From assembly GCA_036399175.1 (NCBI GenBank), contig DASWNP010000015.1, forward strand, positions 1-64,000: a stretch of DNA of 64,000 bases. The letters are read 5' to 3'. Numbering within the stretch: the first letter of the stretch is position 1; every line of letters starts with the position of its first letter. Positions 25,857-34,544 of this stretch are shown here, one piece after another. The DNA is from DASWNP01 sp036399175 (GTDB lineage: Bacteria > Acidobacteriota > Blastocatellia > Pyrinomonadales > Pyrinomonadaceae). The position numbers and the translations under genes were made by a program. Below the pieces are notes generated by a model, which did no database searches, was not told the DNA's origin, and was given only the letters and a program-made list of their open reading frames with translations.

Positions 25857-25974
25857 TGAATAGTAAATCGTGAATCGTAAATAGTGAAAGACAGCTTCTC
25901 TCTACCGACGATTGACCTCTCACCATTGGACGGCTCTTAATCTATTTACGATTGACGATTCACGATTTACGAAT
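25857..25974. repeat. Heptamer palindrome element, AATCGTG/AATCGTA family (element K)
   Basis: Left units (25857-25885) are AATAGTA, AATCGTG, AATCGTA. The right arm (about 25936-25972) has ATTTACG and ATTCACG units. The core near 25886-25902 reads GAAAGACAGCTTCTCTC. The 819-residue TPR gene stop (25967-25969) and last residues lie in the right arm. Confidence 0.78.
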
Positions 25975-28426
25975 TCGCTTTTTGCGCTTGCAGCTCGCGT
26001 AGCTTTTGCGTGACGCCTCTGTAGGAAACGTCGATGCCGTAGACTTCCGTGAAGATGTCTATGGCGCTCTTGAGGTCGCCCATCTGCTCGTAGGCCGTGC
26101 CCAGGTCGTAGCGCAGCGCTTGATATTCGTCCTCGGTGTGGCCGGGGGTGTCGAGCCCTTTTTTGAACCAGATGGCTGCGGCGCGCGGAACTCCTTTGCT
26201 CATGAAACAGTGGCCGAGCAGGTTGCAGCAATGGAGGTAGCGCGCTGTGCCGTCGCGGGGCGCGACGCGACTGGCCGCCGTCTGAAACTCTTCGATGGCC
26301 TGGTCGAGCAGCTCCATCTCCTTGTAGGCCAGACCCATGTTGTAGTGCGTCTCGAAGTCGCCGTCCTGAGAGGAGTCGTCCTCTTCGGCGGCTTCGCGGA
26401 ACTCGTCGAAGATGGCGGCGAGGCCGGGGTCAATGGCGGCTGGAGGGGGCGGCGCTTGCGGCGCGGGCGTCGAGACGGGAGACGCCGGAGGCTCGCGTGG
26501 CTCAAAAGTGCTGCTCGGCTCGAAGCTGTTGTTTGAGTCGAACGTAGCGCTCGTATCGAAACTATTGCCCGACTCGAAGCTTTCGGTCGTCGTGCTCGTG
26601 GCGAAGGATGATTCGGCGGGCGGCGGCGCTGTTTCCTGCGCCGCGCCGGGCAGACGCCCGCGACGCGCTTCGATTTCGGGCTGAGCGCCGTACTGTCGCT
26701 CAAGCATGTCGAGCGTATCGCGCGCGATGTCGGCGTAGCCCTGTTCGAGGTAAAAATCGACGCCTTCAAGCTCCTGCGCGAGAATCGAGGCTGTGTAGGC
26801 ATCGGTGGCGTAGGTCGGCGGCGGCGTTGGAGTCGCGTCGGAGGCGAAGTGCTCTCCGAAGCCGAAGTTGAAATCCGTCGCCTGTGATGCGGCGGTCGGC
26901 GAAGGCTTGTCAGTTGCAGCGTTGGCGGCGACGTTCGAGTCCGGGTAGCTGGAGAAAGAGGAGCCTGCCGAGTCGGTGAATTCGCTGTTGAGGTCTGCGA
27001 AGGAGGCGCTGGCGTCGTTGTGGAGGGGCGGCGAGGGCGGCTGCTCGACTGTGTTCCACTCGAACTCGGAGCGGTCGGATGCGACGGGCGGAGGCTCAAG
27101 GTTTGCGTCGCCGGTCGAAGATGACTGGCTCGGCGTGGGAGCACCGGCCTGCGTCTCTTCCGAGAGCATGAAGCTTTCAAACGTCGGGACTTCCTGCTCG
27201 CTCTTTTGCCCTTCGGTGGCATCCTCTTCGACATCCTGCGAGAGTCCGATGTCATCGACCGAGCCGCCGAGGGCTTCGAGCCGCTCGCGGTAGCGCATCT
27301 CGAAGGGTGCGAGCTTGACGAGCTGCGCGAGCGCGCCTTTTTCCTCTTCGACGAGGCCGAGCGTTTCGGCGGCCTCGGCCAGATTCTCAAGCACGATGCG
27401 CAGGTTGTCGTCGTCGCGCTGCCAGGTGTAGACGCGCGAGAGCAGCCTGAGAGCTTCAATCTGTTCGGGGTCGCGCGCGAGCGCCTCTTGCAGAATTTCG
27501 AGCAGCTCGTCTTCCCTGTGCGCTGTCAGCGCCCGCTCGACGATGCGCGCCGTCGCCGAGACGGCTTCGTCCACGCTGCCCTGCTGCAAGTGCAGCCGCG
27601 CTACGTCGAAGAAATGGCCGTAGGCGGAGGAATCGCGGTTGACGAGTTCCTGCGTGGCCGATTCAGCGCCGCTCCCGTTTTCGGCTTCGAGGTAAGCTCG
27701 GACGAGCATAAGCCGCACTTCGAGGTCGCCGGGACGCTCGGCCACTGCCGTTTCCAGAGCTTCCGCCGCTTCGTCAGCCGTGCCGAGCGCGGAGTGCGCG
27801 TTGATGAGACCTTGCAGGGCGGCGTGGCTGTGCGGACGCCACGCACGAGCTTTTGTGAAAGCGTCGAGCGCCGCTTCGTGCTCGCCGCGCGCAAGCAGTC
27901 GCTCGCCCGCGTCGATGAAAGCCTGCGCGGCGAGGTCGTGCATGCCCTCGGCCAGATAGCTTTCGGCGAGACGAATGCGAATCGAAGTGTTCTGCGGGTC
28001 GAGGTCGGCGATGCGGCCGAGAATCTCCAGCGCCTCGCGGCTCTGACCCATCCGCGCGTAAGCCTCGACGACGAGCATGTACTGCGCTCGCGCATCGACT
28101 AAAAGACCCTGCTGTTCGTAGAGCGCGCCGAGCGCGGCGGCGACTTCCGGGTCTTCCGGGTTGAAGCGCGTCACCTTTTTATAGACGGCGACGGCTTTGA
28201 GCGCGAAGCCCTGTTGGCGATAATGTTCGGCGACGCGTTTGAAGCAGTTGAGGGCTTCCTGTTTTTTGTCTACACGGGCGTAGAGGTCGCCGAGCGTGTT
28301 CAGAGCGTTGAAGTCGCCCGGGTCGTGCTCGACGATTCGCCGATACTCCTGTATGGCCGAGGTAATCTTGTTCTGGGCAAGATATTTCTCAGCCGCACGG
28401 ATAGCTTTTGCTTTGTCGAATGCCAT
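25967..28426 (-). CDS. Large cytoplasmic TPR-repeat protein
   Basis: This 819-residue acidic protein has TPR repeats in two blocks: about residues 1-380 (for example AIQEYRRIVEHDPGDFNALNTLGDLY) and about residues 690-819. Between them is a low-complexity region rich in Ser, Pro and Asp/Glu, with FDS/FES repeats around residue 610-640. It has no signal peptide or membrane helix. Related proteins in gliding or sorting systems act as scaffolds, but no specific family is clear. It is divergent from the O-antigen-ligase-like gene; the 214-base gap between them shows nothing recognisable. Confidence 0.85.
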   Translation of the reverse strand: MAFDKAKAIRAAEKYLAQNKITSAIQEYRRIVEHDPGDFNALNTLGDLYARVDKKQEALNCFKRVAEHYRQQGFALKAVAVYKKVTRFNPEDPEVAAALGALYEQQGLLVDARAQYMLVVEAYARMGQSREALEILGRIADLDPQNTSIRIRLAESYLAEGMHDLAAQAFIDAGERLLARGEHEAALDAFTKARAWRPHSHAALQGLINAHSALGTADEAAEALETAVAERPGDLEVRLMLVRAYLEAENGSGAESATQELVNRDSSAYGHFFDVARLHLQQGSVDEAVSATARIVERALTAHREDELLEILQEALARDPEQIEALRLLSRVYTWQRDDDNLRIVLENLAEAAETLGLVEEEKGALAQLVKLAPFEMRYRERLEALGGSVDDIGLSQDVEEDATEGQKSEQEVPTFESFMLSEETQAGAPTPSQSSSTGDANLEPPPVASDRSEFEWNTVEQPPSPPLHNDASASFADLNSEFTDSAGSSFSSYPDSNVAANAATDKPSPTAASQATDFNFGFGEHFASDATPTPPPTYATDAYTASILAQELEGVDFYLEQGYADIARDTLDMLERQYGAQPEIEARRGRLPGAAQETAPPPAESSFATSTTTESFESGNSFDTSATFDSNNSFEPSSTFEPREPPASPVSTPAPQAPPPPAAIDPGLAAIFDEFREAAEEDDSSQDGDFETHYNMGLAYKEMELLDQAIEEFQTAASRVAPRDGTARYLHCCNLLGHCFMSKGVPRAAAIWFKKGLDTPGHTEDEYQALRYDLGTAYEQMGDLKSAIDIFTEVYGIDVSYRGVTQKLRELQAQKANS

Positions 28427-28640
28427 CAGGAAGCGGTCTGCTGTTTAGAGAAATGGAACGGGAGCGGGAGGCGTACAAGCTTTCGAGGCGACTCGGTTCG
28501 GCTAAAACGTCTCGTCCATCACCCGTAGCTTGTCGCGGTGACAGGCCAATCGGTACGCTAGCATGCGCTCGCGGCGAGTGTCAACCGCATCCTCCGGACG
28601 CCTTTGAGGGTGCATCTGACGCCGTTTTCCGAGCCCTTTT

Positions 28641-30266
28641 TTGAGTTCTACAGAAGCGCGAAGCGCGACGTTCGACGACCTCTGCGAAAGGCGATTTTCC
28701 GCTTCCCCTAAGAGGGAGCGAACCCGAATCAACTTGAAGACCGAAACACGACAGACCGGCGCGCACGCCGACCCAAGCGCCGACGCCGGCTCGCACGCTC
28801 GCCTCCAGGATAGACCGCAGACGCCCTTTACCCTGCGCGCGGCTTCCGCCCTCATCCTCTCCGGCATGACCCTCTACGCCGCCTCTGCGCCCCACTCGAT
28901 TGCGGGCTCTTGGATAGGTCTCGGCGTCGCCGCCCTCGGCTGGCTCTGGCGCGTGCTCCTGACGAAGCAGACCGGCATTAGTCGCACCGCGCTCGACCTC
29001 CCCATCTGGCTCTTCGTCGGCTGGACGCTTCTCTCGCTTCTCTTCTCCGCCGAGCCGCGCCTGAGCCTTTCGAAGCTGCCTTCAATCAGCACCTTTCTCA
29101 TCTTCTATCTCGCGCAGGCGACCTTGACGCGCCGCATGGCCGTCGGGCTCGCGGCGCTGATGATAGTCTCGGGCGTCGCGGGCGTGCTTTGGAGCGTGAC
29201 TGAGGTGGCGCGCGGGCGCGGCGTCGTCGTCGAAGAGATTGCGCCTGAGAGCCCTCTGGCTCGCCACGTCCCTCAACTGAAGAAGGGAGACGCCGTCTGG
29301 CGCGTCGGAAGTCGCAGGGTCGATTCCGTCACAGAGCTTGACGAGGCCATCAGACAGACGCCCGAGGGCACGCCTTTCAAGCTCTTCGTCATCGCGGGCG
29401 GCGAGCACGTCGTCTGGGAAGTGCCCGGCGTCGGCGCGGAGTTGAAGGAGGCGGACTCGCCTTCGGGCATCAGGGGCGAGCGGCGCATGCATCGCTTCCG
29501 CGCCTCCGGCTGGACGCGTCACTACCAGACCTTCGCCGAGATGCTTCAGATGCTCGCGCAGCTCGCGCTCGGCTTCGCCCTCGCGGCCTTCATGCGGCGG
29601 CGCGGCAGACGCCAGACGCTCCTTCCGGCGGCGGCCTTCGCGCTCCTCGCCACCGGCATCGCTTTGACGGCCATGCGGACGGTGCTCGTCGCCTTCGCCG
29701 TCGGCGCGTGCGTCATCGCCTGGCGCGCGACGACCGAAGGGCGCACGCAGTTCGCCGTCTCTTTCATCGTCGTGCTGGCGCTCGCGCTCGGCGCTTTCGC
29801 CGTCTGGCGCACACGCGCTACCGGCGCGCTCTGGCTGAGGGATGACAGCGCCGCTTTGCGCCTCTCGGTGGCGCGTCGCGCCGTCGAGCGCGTGCCGCTT
29901 CATCCGGTCTTCGGTCACGGCATGGACGCCGTCAATCTCCACTGGCAGGAATGGGGCTTCCCCGGCGACGAGACCGTCCACATGCATTCGACCTGGGTGC
30001 AGCTCGCCTTCGACCGGGGCGTGCCCGCGCTCATCTTCTGGCTTCTGATTATCGGCGCGTTCTGGCTCCTGCTCGCCCGCGCCGAAAGGATTTGGAGCGA
30101 CGCCGACAGCGCCGCCACGCACGGCTTCATCCTCGGCACGACCGGCGCGCTCGCAGGCTTCTTCGCCAGCTCCCTCGTCAACTACAACTTCGGCGACGCC
30201 GAAGTCGCCATCCTCCTCTGGTGGCTCATGGGCGCGACCGTCAGGACAGTAAGCAGTGAGCAGTGA
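28641..30266 (+). CDS. O-antigen ligase-like membrane protein with embedded PDZ-like domain
   Basis: This 541-residue protein resembles WaaL/Wzy-type enzymes, which transfer lipid-linked glycan to lipid A or polymerise it at the periplasmic face. About ten helices are visible. The segment HPVFGHGMDAVN and the following helices resemble the large loop and C-terminal half of O-antigen ligases. An unusual insert at residues about 195-262 looks like a PDZ domain (IAPESPLARHV, LKKGDAVWRVGSRRV). The start is uncertain: a TTG at 28641 gives the full frame, and a TTG near 28733 is also possible. The last residues TVSSEQ and the stop are encoded by heptamer element L. It opens the glycan locus. Confidence 0.8.
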   Translation: MSSTEARSATFDDLCERRFSASPKRERTRINLKTETRQTGAHADPSADAGSHARLQDRPQTPFTLRAASALILSGMTLYAASAPHSIAGSWIGLGVAALGWLWRVLLTKQTGISRTALDLPIWLFVGWTLLSLLFSAEPRLSLSKLPSISTFLIFYLAQATLTRRMAVGLAALMIVSGVAGVLWSVTEVARGRGVVVEEIAPESPLARHVPQLKKGDAVWRVGSRRVDSVTELDEAIRQTPEGTPFKLFVIAGGEHVVWEVPGVGAELKEADSPSGIRGERRMHRFRASGWTRHYQTFAEMLQMLAQLALGFALAAFMRRRGRRQTLLPAAAFALLATGIALTAMRTVLVAFAVGACVIAWRATTEGRTQFAVSFIVVLALALGAFAVWRTRATGALWLRDDSAALRLSVARRAVERVPLHPVFGHGMDAVNLHWQEWGFPGDETVHMHSTWVQLAFDRGVPALIFWLLIIGAFWLLLARAERIWSDADSAATHGFILGTTGALAGFFASSLVNYNFGDAEVAILLWWLMGATVRTVSSEQ

Positions 30267-30338
30267 GCTGTGAGCAGTAAATCAGAACTTGGCTTTGTTT
30301 TATCTGCTTACTGCTCACCGCTCACTGCTCACTCTCCT
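30246..30338. repeat. Heptamer palindrome element, GTGAGCA family (element L)
   Basis: Left units GTAAGCA, GTGAGCA, GTGAGCT, GTGAGCA (30249-30279) pair with the right arm TGCTTACTGCTCACCGCTCA and following units (to about 30333). The core holds CAGAACTTGGCTTTG. The ligase TGA stop (30264-30266) is inside the left arm. The element ends next to the stop of the convergent permease gene. Confidence 0.82.
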
Positions 30339-31170
30339 AAATCACGTCTGCGAAGTTGCGGCGCGTTTTGGCGAACCACCAGTAGCCGAAGATGAAGAGC
30401 AAGAGGGCGAAGAGGGCGAAGTAGGCGAGGCCGCGCCAGTCGGGCGGCGCTCCTTCGAGCAGGATGCGACGGTAGCTGCGTATGAGCGGCGTGAACGGGT
30501 TGAGTTCGAGGTAGAAACGGAAGCGGTCGGGCACGATTGATTCGGGATAGATAATCGGCGTCAGGTACATCCAGGCCATCAGCACGAGCGCGAGTCCCTG
30601 CGTCGTGTCGCGCACGAACACGCCGAGCGAGGCTACGAACCAGGCCCCGCCGAGCGTCGCCAAAAGCTGCAACGCGACGAGCACGGGCAGCCACGCGAGC
30701 GTCAGATGTAGCTCCCCGAAAATCAGGAGCGTCGTCGCCAAAAGCACCAGCGTTCCGAACATCTGCACGCCGAGCGAGGCCAGACTCTGCGCCACCGGCA
30801 GCGTCTCCAGAGGAAACACTACCCGCTTCACCAGATTCGCCTGCGACACGATGACGTTCGACGCCTGTTGCAAACTCTCCTGAAAAGCCGTCCAGGGCAG
30901 CAGCCCGCAGAACAGGTAGAGCGCGTAATCCCAAGCCCTCCCGCGCTCCCCGAACCGCGCCCCGAAAATCCCCGCGAAGATAAACGTGAAAATTCCTATC
31001 AACACCATCGGCGTCAGAATCGTCCACACCAACCCGAGCGCCGACCCCCTGTAGCGCGCCGCCAGCTCGCGCCGCGCCAGAGGCAGAATCAAATCCCACC
31101 TCCGAGGCAACTCCCACAAAGGCCGCCACACCGCCCGCCGCGCTGTCTGTGCCGAAATCATTCGCGACAT
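30337..31170 (-). CDS. ABC-2 type polysaccharide export permease (Wzm-like)
   Basis: This 277-residue inner-membrane protein has six hydrophobic helices. The N-terminal sequence RRELAARYRGSALGLVWTIL and the later PIIYPESIVPDRFRFYLELN are typical of the permeases that export O-antigen or capsule chains (Wzm, KpsM, TagG). Its ATPase partner is the Wzt-like gene at 32276, on the other strand. Usually the two are adjacent in one operon. Here three toxin-antitoxin-type genes lie between them. The start is uncertain: ATG 31170 or 31161 are the best choices, and an upstream extension to 31224 is possible. Confidence 0.9.
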   Translation of the reverse strand: MSRMISAQTARRAVWRPLWELPRRWDLILPLARRELAARYRGSALGLVWTILTPMVLIGIFTFIFAGIFGARFGERGRAWDYALYLFCGLLPWTAFQESLQQASNVIVSQANLVKRVVFPLETLPVAQSLASLGVQMFGTLVLLATTLLIFGELHLTLAWLPVLVALQLLATLGGAWFVASLGVFVRDTTQGLALVLMAWMYLTPIIYPESIVPDRFRFYLELNPFTPLIRSYRRILLEGAPPDWRGLAYFALFALLLFIFGYWWFAKTRRNFADVI

Positions 31171-31352
31171 TGTAACAGCACTTCTAAGCAGTTGGTCAGA
31201 AGAGCGCGCCTTCCTCGACGCCATCGAAAAGCTCTCCGCACGCAGGCGGCCAGGTCGGCTCTTGAACCTATTGCGCCGTGAGTTTATTGAGGCGGGGCGA
31301 ATACTTTGATAGATTACGGTCGAAGATTGCCCCGGTATCAGAGGTCGTGTTT

Positions 31353-31556
31353 ATGGCAGACATACAATATGTTTCGGATGAAAATGGTAATCCCGTCGGC
31401 GTCATCGTCCCGATTGAGCTGTGGCGCGAGATTGAATCCGAGAGAGAGACGGCCTACCTGCTCAAGAGCGAGAAGATGAAGCGTCGCTTGCTGGAAGCTC
31501 AGGAGCGTCAGGAAGGAATCCCTTTCGATGAAGCCTGCGAGAAGCTTGGAATTTGA
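31353..31556 (+). CDS. Phd/YefM-like antitoxin, orphan
   Basis: This 67-residue protein resembles short type II antitoxins (YVSDENGNPVGVIVPIELWRE, then a long charged helix with RRLLEAQERQEG). It has no adjacent toxin gene of its own; the next genes are a ParD/ParE-like pair. The start at 31353 is chosen because the fold begins there; the frame continues 75 bases upstream without family match. It would act in the cytoplasm as a repressor or toxin neutraliser. The family call is tentative. Confidence 0.6.
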   Translation: MADIQYVSDENGNPVGVIVPIELWREIESERETAYLLKSEKMKRRLLEAQERQEGIPFDEACEKLGI

Positions 31557-31617
31557 TTCGGCGGCCTTCGAGGATTTGGCCTAGCAGAGGATTGAAAAGT
31601 AGAAGCGAGGTAAATGG

Positions 31618-31896
31618 ATGACTATTACTCTCACGGACGAACTGGAAGAACTGATCAACGCGAAGGTCAGAAGCGGAGCGTATAAGTCTGCCGACGAGGT
31701 GATTATTGCGAGCTTGCGCTTGCTGGAAGCTAAAGAAGAAGGAATGGCTGCTCTGCGTCGGGAGATTATGCGCGGCGTTGAAGATATTCAACAGGGACGG
31801 TTTGCGACGCACGCGACGGATTCTGAACTGGAAGCATTCTCCGAAGAGATTATCAGGCAGGGACGAGAAGGACGAAAGGCGTCGGGCAAGCGCTGA
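31618..31896 (+). CDS. ParD-like antitoxin
   Basis: This 92-residue protein starts with a ribbon-helix-helix domain (MTITLTDELEELINAKVRSG, then YKSADEVIIASLRLLEA), as in ParD/CC2985-family antitoxins, followed by a charged toxin-binding tail. It binds its own operator and the ParE toxin. The stop and the toxin start overlap by one base (TGATG), the usual coupling for such pairs. Confidence 0.88.
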   Translation: MTITLTDELEELINAKVRSGAYKSADEVIIASLRLLEAKEEGMAALRREIMRGVEDIQQGRFATHATDSELEAFSEEIIRQGREGRKASGKR

Positions 31897-32204
31897 TGCC
31901 TGTGCTTAAAATAGCTGCTGCCGCCGAAGAAGATTTGAAAGAAATCTGGTCATACGTCGCCGAATACAACGAGGAAGCAGCCGGCAAGATTATCAGGGAG
32001 ATAACCGGACGGTTCAGCGTTTTGCGCGACCGACCGCAGTTAGGGCGAAAGCAGGACGAGTTGCTGGTTAACCTGCGAAGTTTCGTAGTCAAAAACTTTC
32101 TCATCTTTTATCAGCCCGTAGAAGACGGAATCGAAGTTCTGCGCGTGCTGCATGCGTCAAGAGATATAGAGAGCATATTTGAAAGCTTCTTTGATTCTCT
32201 TTAA
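31896..32204 (+). CDS. ParE/RelE-superfamily toxin
   Basis: This 102-residue protein has the compact ParE/RelE fold pattern: EEDLKEIWSYVAEYNEEAAG, the central PQLGRK, LVNLRSFVVKNFLIFYQPV and the closing IEVLRVLHASRDI. ParE toxins attack DNA gyrase, while RelE types cut mRNA. The arginine and aromatic residues in the last strand are present, and the length is full, so it appears intact. It is directly coupled to the ParD-like gene. The pair sits inside the polysaccharide export locus, between permease and ATPase. Confidence 0.9.
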   Translation: MPVLKIAAAAEEDLKEIWSYVAEYNEEAAGKIIREITGRFSVLRDRPQLGRKQDELLVNLRSFVVKNFLIFYQPVEDGIEVLRVLHASRDIESIFESFFDSL

Positions 32205-32275
32205 CCCGATAACTCGAAGCTTCATTCTCCCCAATCCCTTCTTCTGGCTCCTGACTTCTGTTAAATTGCCTGCTT

Positions 32276-33586
32276 ATGAGCGTGGCCTTGCGAGTGGAGG
32301 GCGTGTCGAAGCAGTACCGGATTTACGAGCGTCCGGGCGACCGTCTGAAGGAGTCTCTGACGCGGGGCTGGCTCGTGCGGCATCGCCCTTTCCGGGCTCT
32401 GTCGAACGTCTCCTTCGAGATTGAGGCGGGGACGACGACCGGGATTGTCGGCCCGAACGGTTGCGGGAAATCGACGCTCTTGCAGATTATCTCGGGCACG
32501 CTTGAGCCGACCGAAGGGAGCGTCTGGCACGATGGGCGCATCGCGGCGCTGCTTGAGTTGGGCGCGGGCTTCAACGCGGAGTTCACGGGGCTGGAGAACG
32601 TCTTTATGAACGCCGCGCTGATGGGCTACTCGCGGCGCGAGACCGAAAGGCTTCTGCCGGAGATAGAGCGTTTCGCCGAGATAGGGCAGTTCATCAATCA
32701 GCCGGTCAAGACTTATTCGAGCGGCATGTACGTCCGCCTCGCTTTCGCCATCGCGGCCAGCGCCGAGCCCGACATCTTCGTCATCGACGAGGCGCTCGCC
32801 GTCGGCGACGCCGTCTTTCAGCACCGATGCCTGCGCCGCATCAAGCAGATGCAGGAGCGCGGCACGACCGTTCTCTTCGTCTCGCACGATGCGGCGGCGG
32901 TGCGCGCCCTCTGCTCGCGCGCCATACTGCTGAGCGCCGGTCGGGTCATCGCCGACGGTAAGCCCATCGATGTCCTCAACCGTTACCAGAAGTTAATCAT
33001 GGAGCGCGAGGAGGCTTACGAGGCAGAGCAACAGGCAGAGACGGCAGACGGCTCAGCCGACGACGACGACGTCTCGCCGGACGAAAAGCGCGCTGCGCTC
33101 CGCTACGCTTACAGGCACGGCGACCGGAGCGCCGAGATTATCGAAGCCTCGATGCTCGACGCCTCGCGCCGCCCCGTCGAGATTGCGGAGACGGGCGAGC
33201 AGGTGTTAGTTCGTGTCAGCGCGCTTTTTCACGTTGACGTGGAAGAGCCGGTCGTCGGTTTTCTGATTCGCAATCGCCACGGCATACACATCTACGGCAC
33301 CAACACGAGGGAGCAGCAGATTGAGTTCGGCACCGTCAGGCGCGGCGAGACGCTCGAAGCCACCTTCTCCTTCGCGCTCTGGCTCGGCCTCGACAGCTAC
33401 TCAATCTCTTGCGCCGTTCACAGCCGCGACGGCATCAGCTACGACTGGCTCGACGGCTGCTGGTTCTTCCGCGTCACGAGCATGATACTCGTCGAGGGCG
33501 TCGCAAATCTCAACGCCAGCGCCACCGCCCGGCGCACCGGCGCGAAGCTCTCCGCCCGCGAAGAGACGCTCGAAGTCGGGGGATGA
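32276..33586 (+). CDS. ABC polysaccharide export ATPase with C-terminal glycan-binding domain (Wzt-like)
   Basis: This 436-residue protein powers export of an undecaprenyl-linked polysaccharide with the Wzm-like permease. The N-terminal ABC domain has Walker A GPNGCGKST (G59-T67), signature YSSGMYVRLAFA and Walker B DIFVIDEALAVGD. An acidic linker (about residues 245-270) leads to a C-terminal Wzt_C-type beta-sandwich (about 285-405, with YSISCAVHSRDG). That domain in E. coli O9a recognises the capped end of the chain, so this system probably exports finished, modified polymers. No ribosome site is obvious before the ATG. The Wzt_C domain and nearby methyltransferases fit a methyl or similar chain cap. 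Confidence 0.92.
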   Translation: MSVALRVEGVSKQYRIYERPGDRLKESLTRGWLVRHRPFRALSNVSFEIEAGTTTGIVGPNGCGKSTLLQIISGTLEPTEGSVWHDGRIAALLELGAGFNAEFTGLENVFMNAALMGYSRRETERLLPEIERFAEIGQFINQPVKTYSSGMYVRLAFAIAASAEPDIFVIDEALAVGDAVFQHRCLRRIKQMQERGTTVLFVSHDAAAVRALCSRAILLSAGRVIADGKPIDVLNRYQKLIMEREEAYEAEQQAETADGSADDDDVSPDEKRAALRYAYRHGDRSAEIIEASMLDASRRPVEIAETGEQVLVRVSALFHVDVEEPVVGFLIRNRHGIHIYGTNTREQQIEFGTVRRGETLEATFSFALWLGLDSYSISCAVHSRDGISYDWLDGCWFFRVTSMILVEGVANLNASATARRTGAKLSAREETLEVGG

Positions 33587-33705
33587 GATTAGGGGATAGG
33601 GGTTGGGGGTTTGGGGAAACCAAAACCTCTCAACTTTTCCTTGTAGGTTTTTCCCCTGCTTTTTGTCTTCCCCAACCCTTAACCCCCGACCCCCAACCCC
33701 TTTGA
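33586..33705. repeat. Heptamer palindrome element, GGGGTTG/GGGGATA family (element M)
   Basis: Left units (33587-33617) are GATTAGG, GGATAGG, GGTTGGG, GGTTTGG. The right arm (33668-33704) has CCCAACC, CCTTAAC and CCCCGAC units. The core (33618-33660) is A-rich then T-rich. It starts right at the wzt stop and ends just before the coiled-coil gene start. Confidence 0.78.
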
Positions 33706-33710
33706 ACGAC

Positions 33711-34457
33711 ATGGCTGATACTGAAGTCGAAAATACGCTGCGAGAGATTCGTGAGCGCGTGCGTGCCGGAGAGGCGCAGCCGCAGGCGACGCCCGTGCGC
33801 CAAGAGGTCGAAACACTCACACTGTCGGAGGATACGCCGCGACCGCCTGTTGCGCTCGCCGACGCGCGTGCGCGAATCGAAGCCAACCTCGCCACAGTCG
33901 AGCGCGCGTGGAACAAGCTTCCGCCCGTGATGAGCTACCGGCGCGGCTGGGCGGCGCGCATCGAGCTTTGGCTCAAGCGCCAGATTAAGCGTGCGACACA
34001 CTGGTTCACCTGGGAGCAGGTGAACTTCAACGCCGCCGTTCACAACGCGCTGCGCGACACCGTCGCTGCGCTCGCCGACTACGAGCAGCAGCTCGCGCGG
34101 ATGCAGGCCGAACAGACCGCCGCCATCACCAGACAGACCGAAACCTTGTCGAGATTGACGGCGATGGCGGAATCTGCGCTCGCCTCGGCCTCCGACGTGC
34201 TCTCGTCGGCGAGGGCGCTGACCTCGACGCTGGCCTCGAAACTCGAAAACGAAACCACCGAGCTTCGCAGCTCAATCACGGCGCTCGCCGAAGAACAGCG
34301 CGAGCGCATCGCTTACGTCGCCGAAGAGCAGCGCGTCTGTTTCAAACAACTCTCGCTCGAAGCCACCGAGACGGAGGTCGCCGCCGACCGCGCCCGCCGC
34401 ATCCTCGAACAGCGCCTCGACGAGCTAGCGAAAGCAGTGACAAGATTGAATCGTTGA
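33711..34457 (+). CDS. Coiled-coil protein of the glycan locus
   Basis: This 248-residue protein has no signal peptide or membrane helix. Residues about 75-125 are helical and aromatic (KRATHWFTWEQVNFNAAVHN), a pattern I associate with the N-terminal region of glycan-locus methyltransferases. Residues about 125-245 form a long coiled coil. It lies between the Wzt-like ATPase and a methyltransferase gene, so it may act with them, perhaps as a spacer or chain-length ruler as the coiled coil of WbdD does in E. coli O9a. That role is inference. No ribosome site is visible: element M abuts the start and element N abuts the stop. Confidence 0.7.
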   Translation: MADTEVENTLREIRERVRAGEAQPQATPVRQEVETLTLSEDTPRPPVALADARARIEANLATVERAWNKLPPVMSYRRGWAARIELWLKRQIKRATHWFTWEQVNFNAAVHNALRDTVAALADYEQQLARMQAEQTAAITRQTETLSRLTAMAESALASASDVLSSARALTSTLASKLENETTELRSSITALAEEQRERIAYVAEEQRVCFKQLSLEATETEVAADRARRILEQRLDELAKAVTRLNR

Positions 34458-34536
34458 TTCATTTTTTCATTGATTCATTTTTCATTGAATCAATGAACCG
34501 ATGAGCCAATGAATCAATTTTTCGTCACTCGTCACT
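34450..34536. repeat. Heptamer palindrome element, ATTGATTC family plus GTCACTC units (element N)
   Basis: TTGATTCATT and TCATTGATTC units (34454-34489) face their complements (about 34484-34519). Two GTCACTC units follow at 34523-34536. The coiled-coil gene TGA stop (34455-34457) lies in the left arm, and the methyltransferase ATG is 8 bases beyond the end. Confidence 0.75.
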
Positions 34537-34544
34537 GTAGTTTT

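Noticed and set aside
25532..25966. TPP riboswitch upstream of the thiE-thiD run
   Set aside because: No THI-box consensus (CTGAGA and its partner segments) could be found; the gap holds element K.
26200..27459. 419-codon frame inside the 819-residue TPR gene
   Set aside because: Same-strand shifted frame rich in Ser/Arg/Pro, typical of a shadow of a GC-rich gene.
31225..32275. Insertion sequence or phage remnant between the permease and ATPase genes
   Set aside because: No transposase, integrase or terminal inverted repeat is visible; only toxin-antitoxin-type genes are present.
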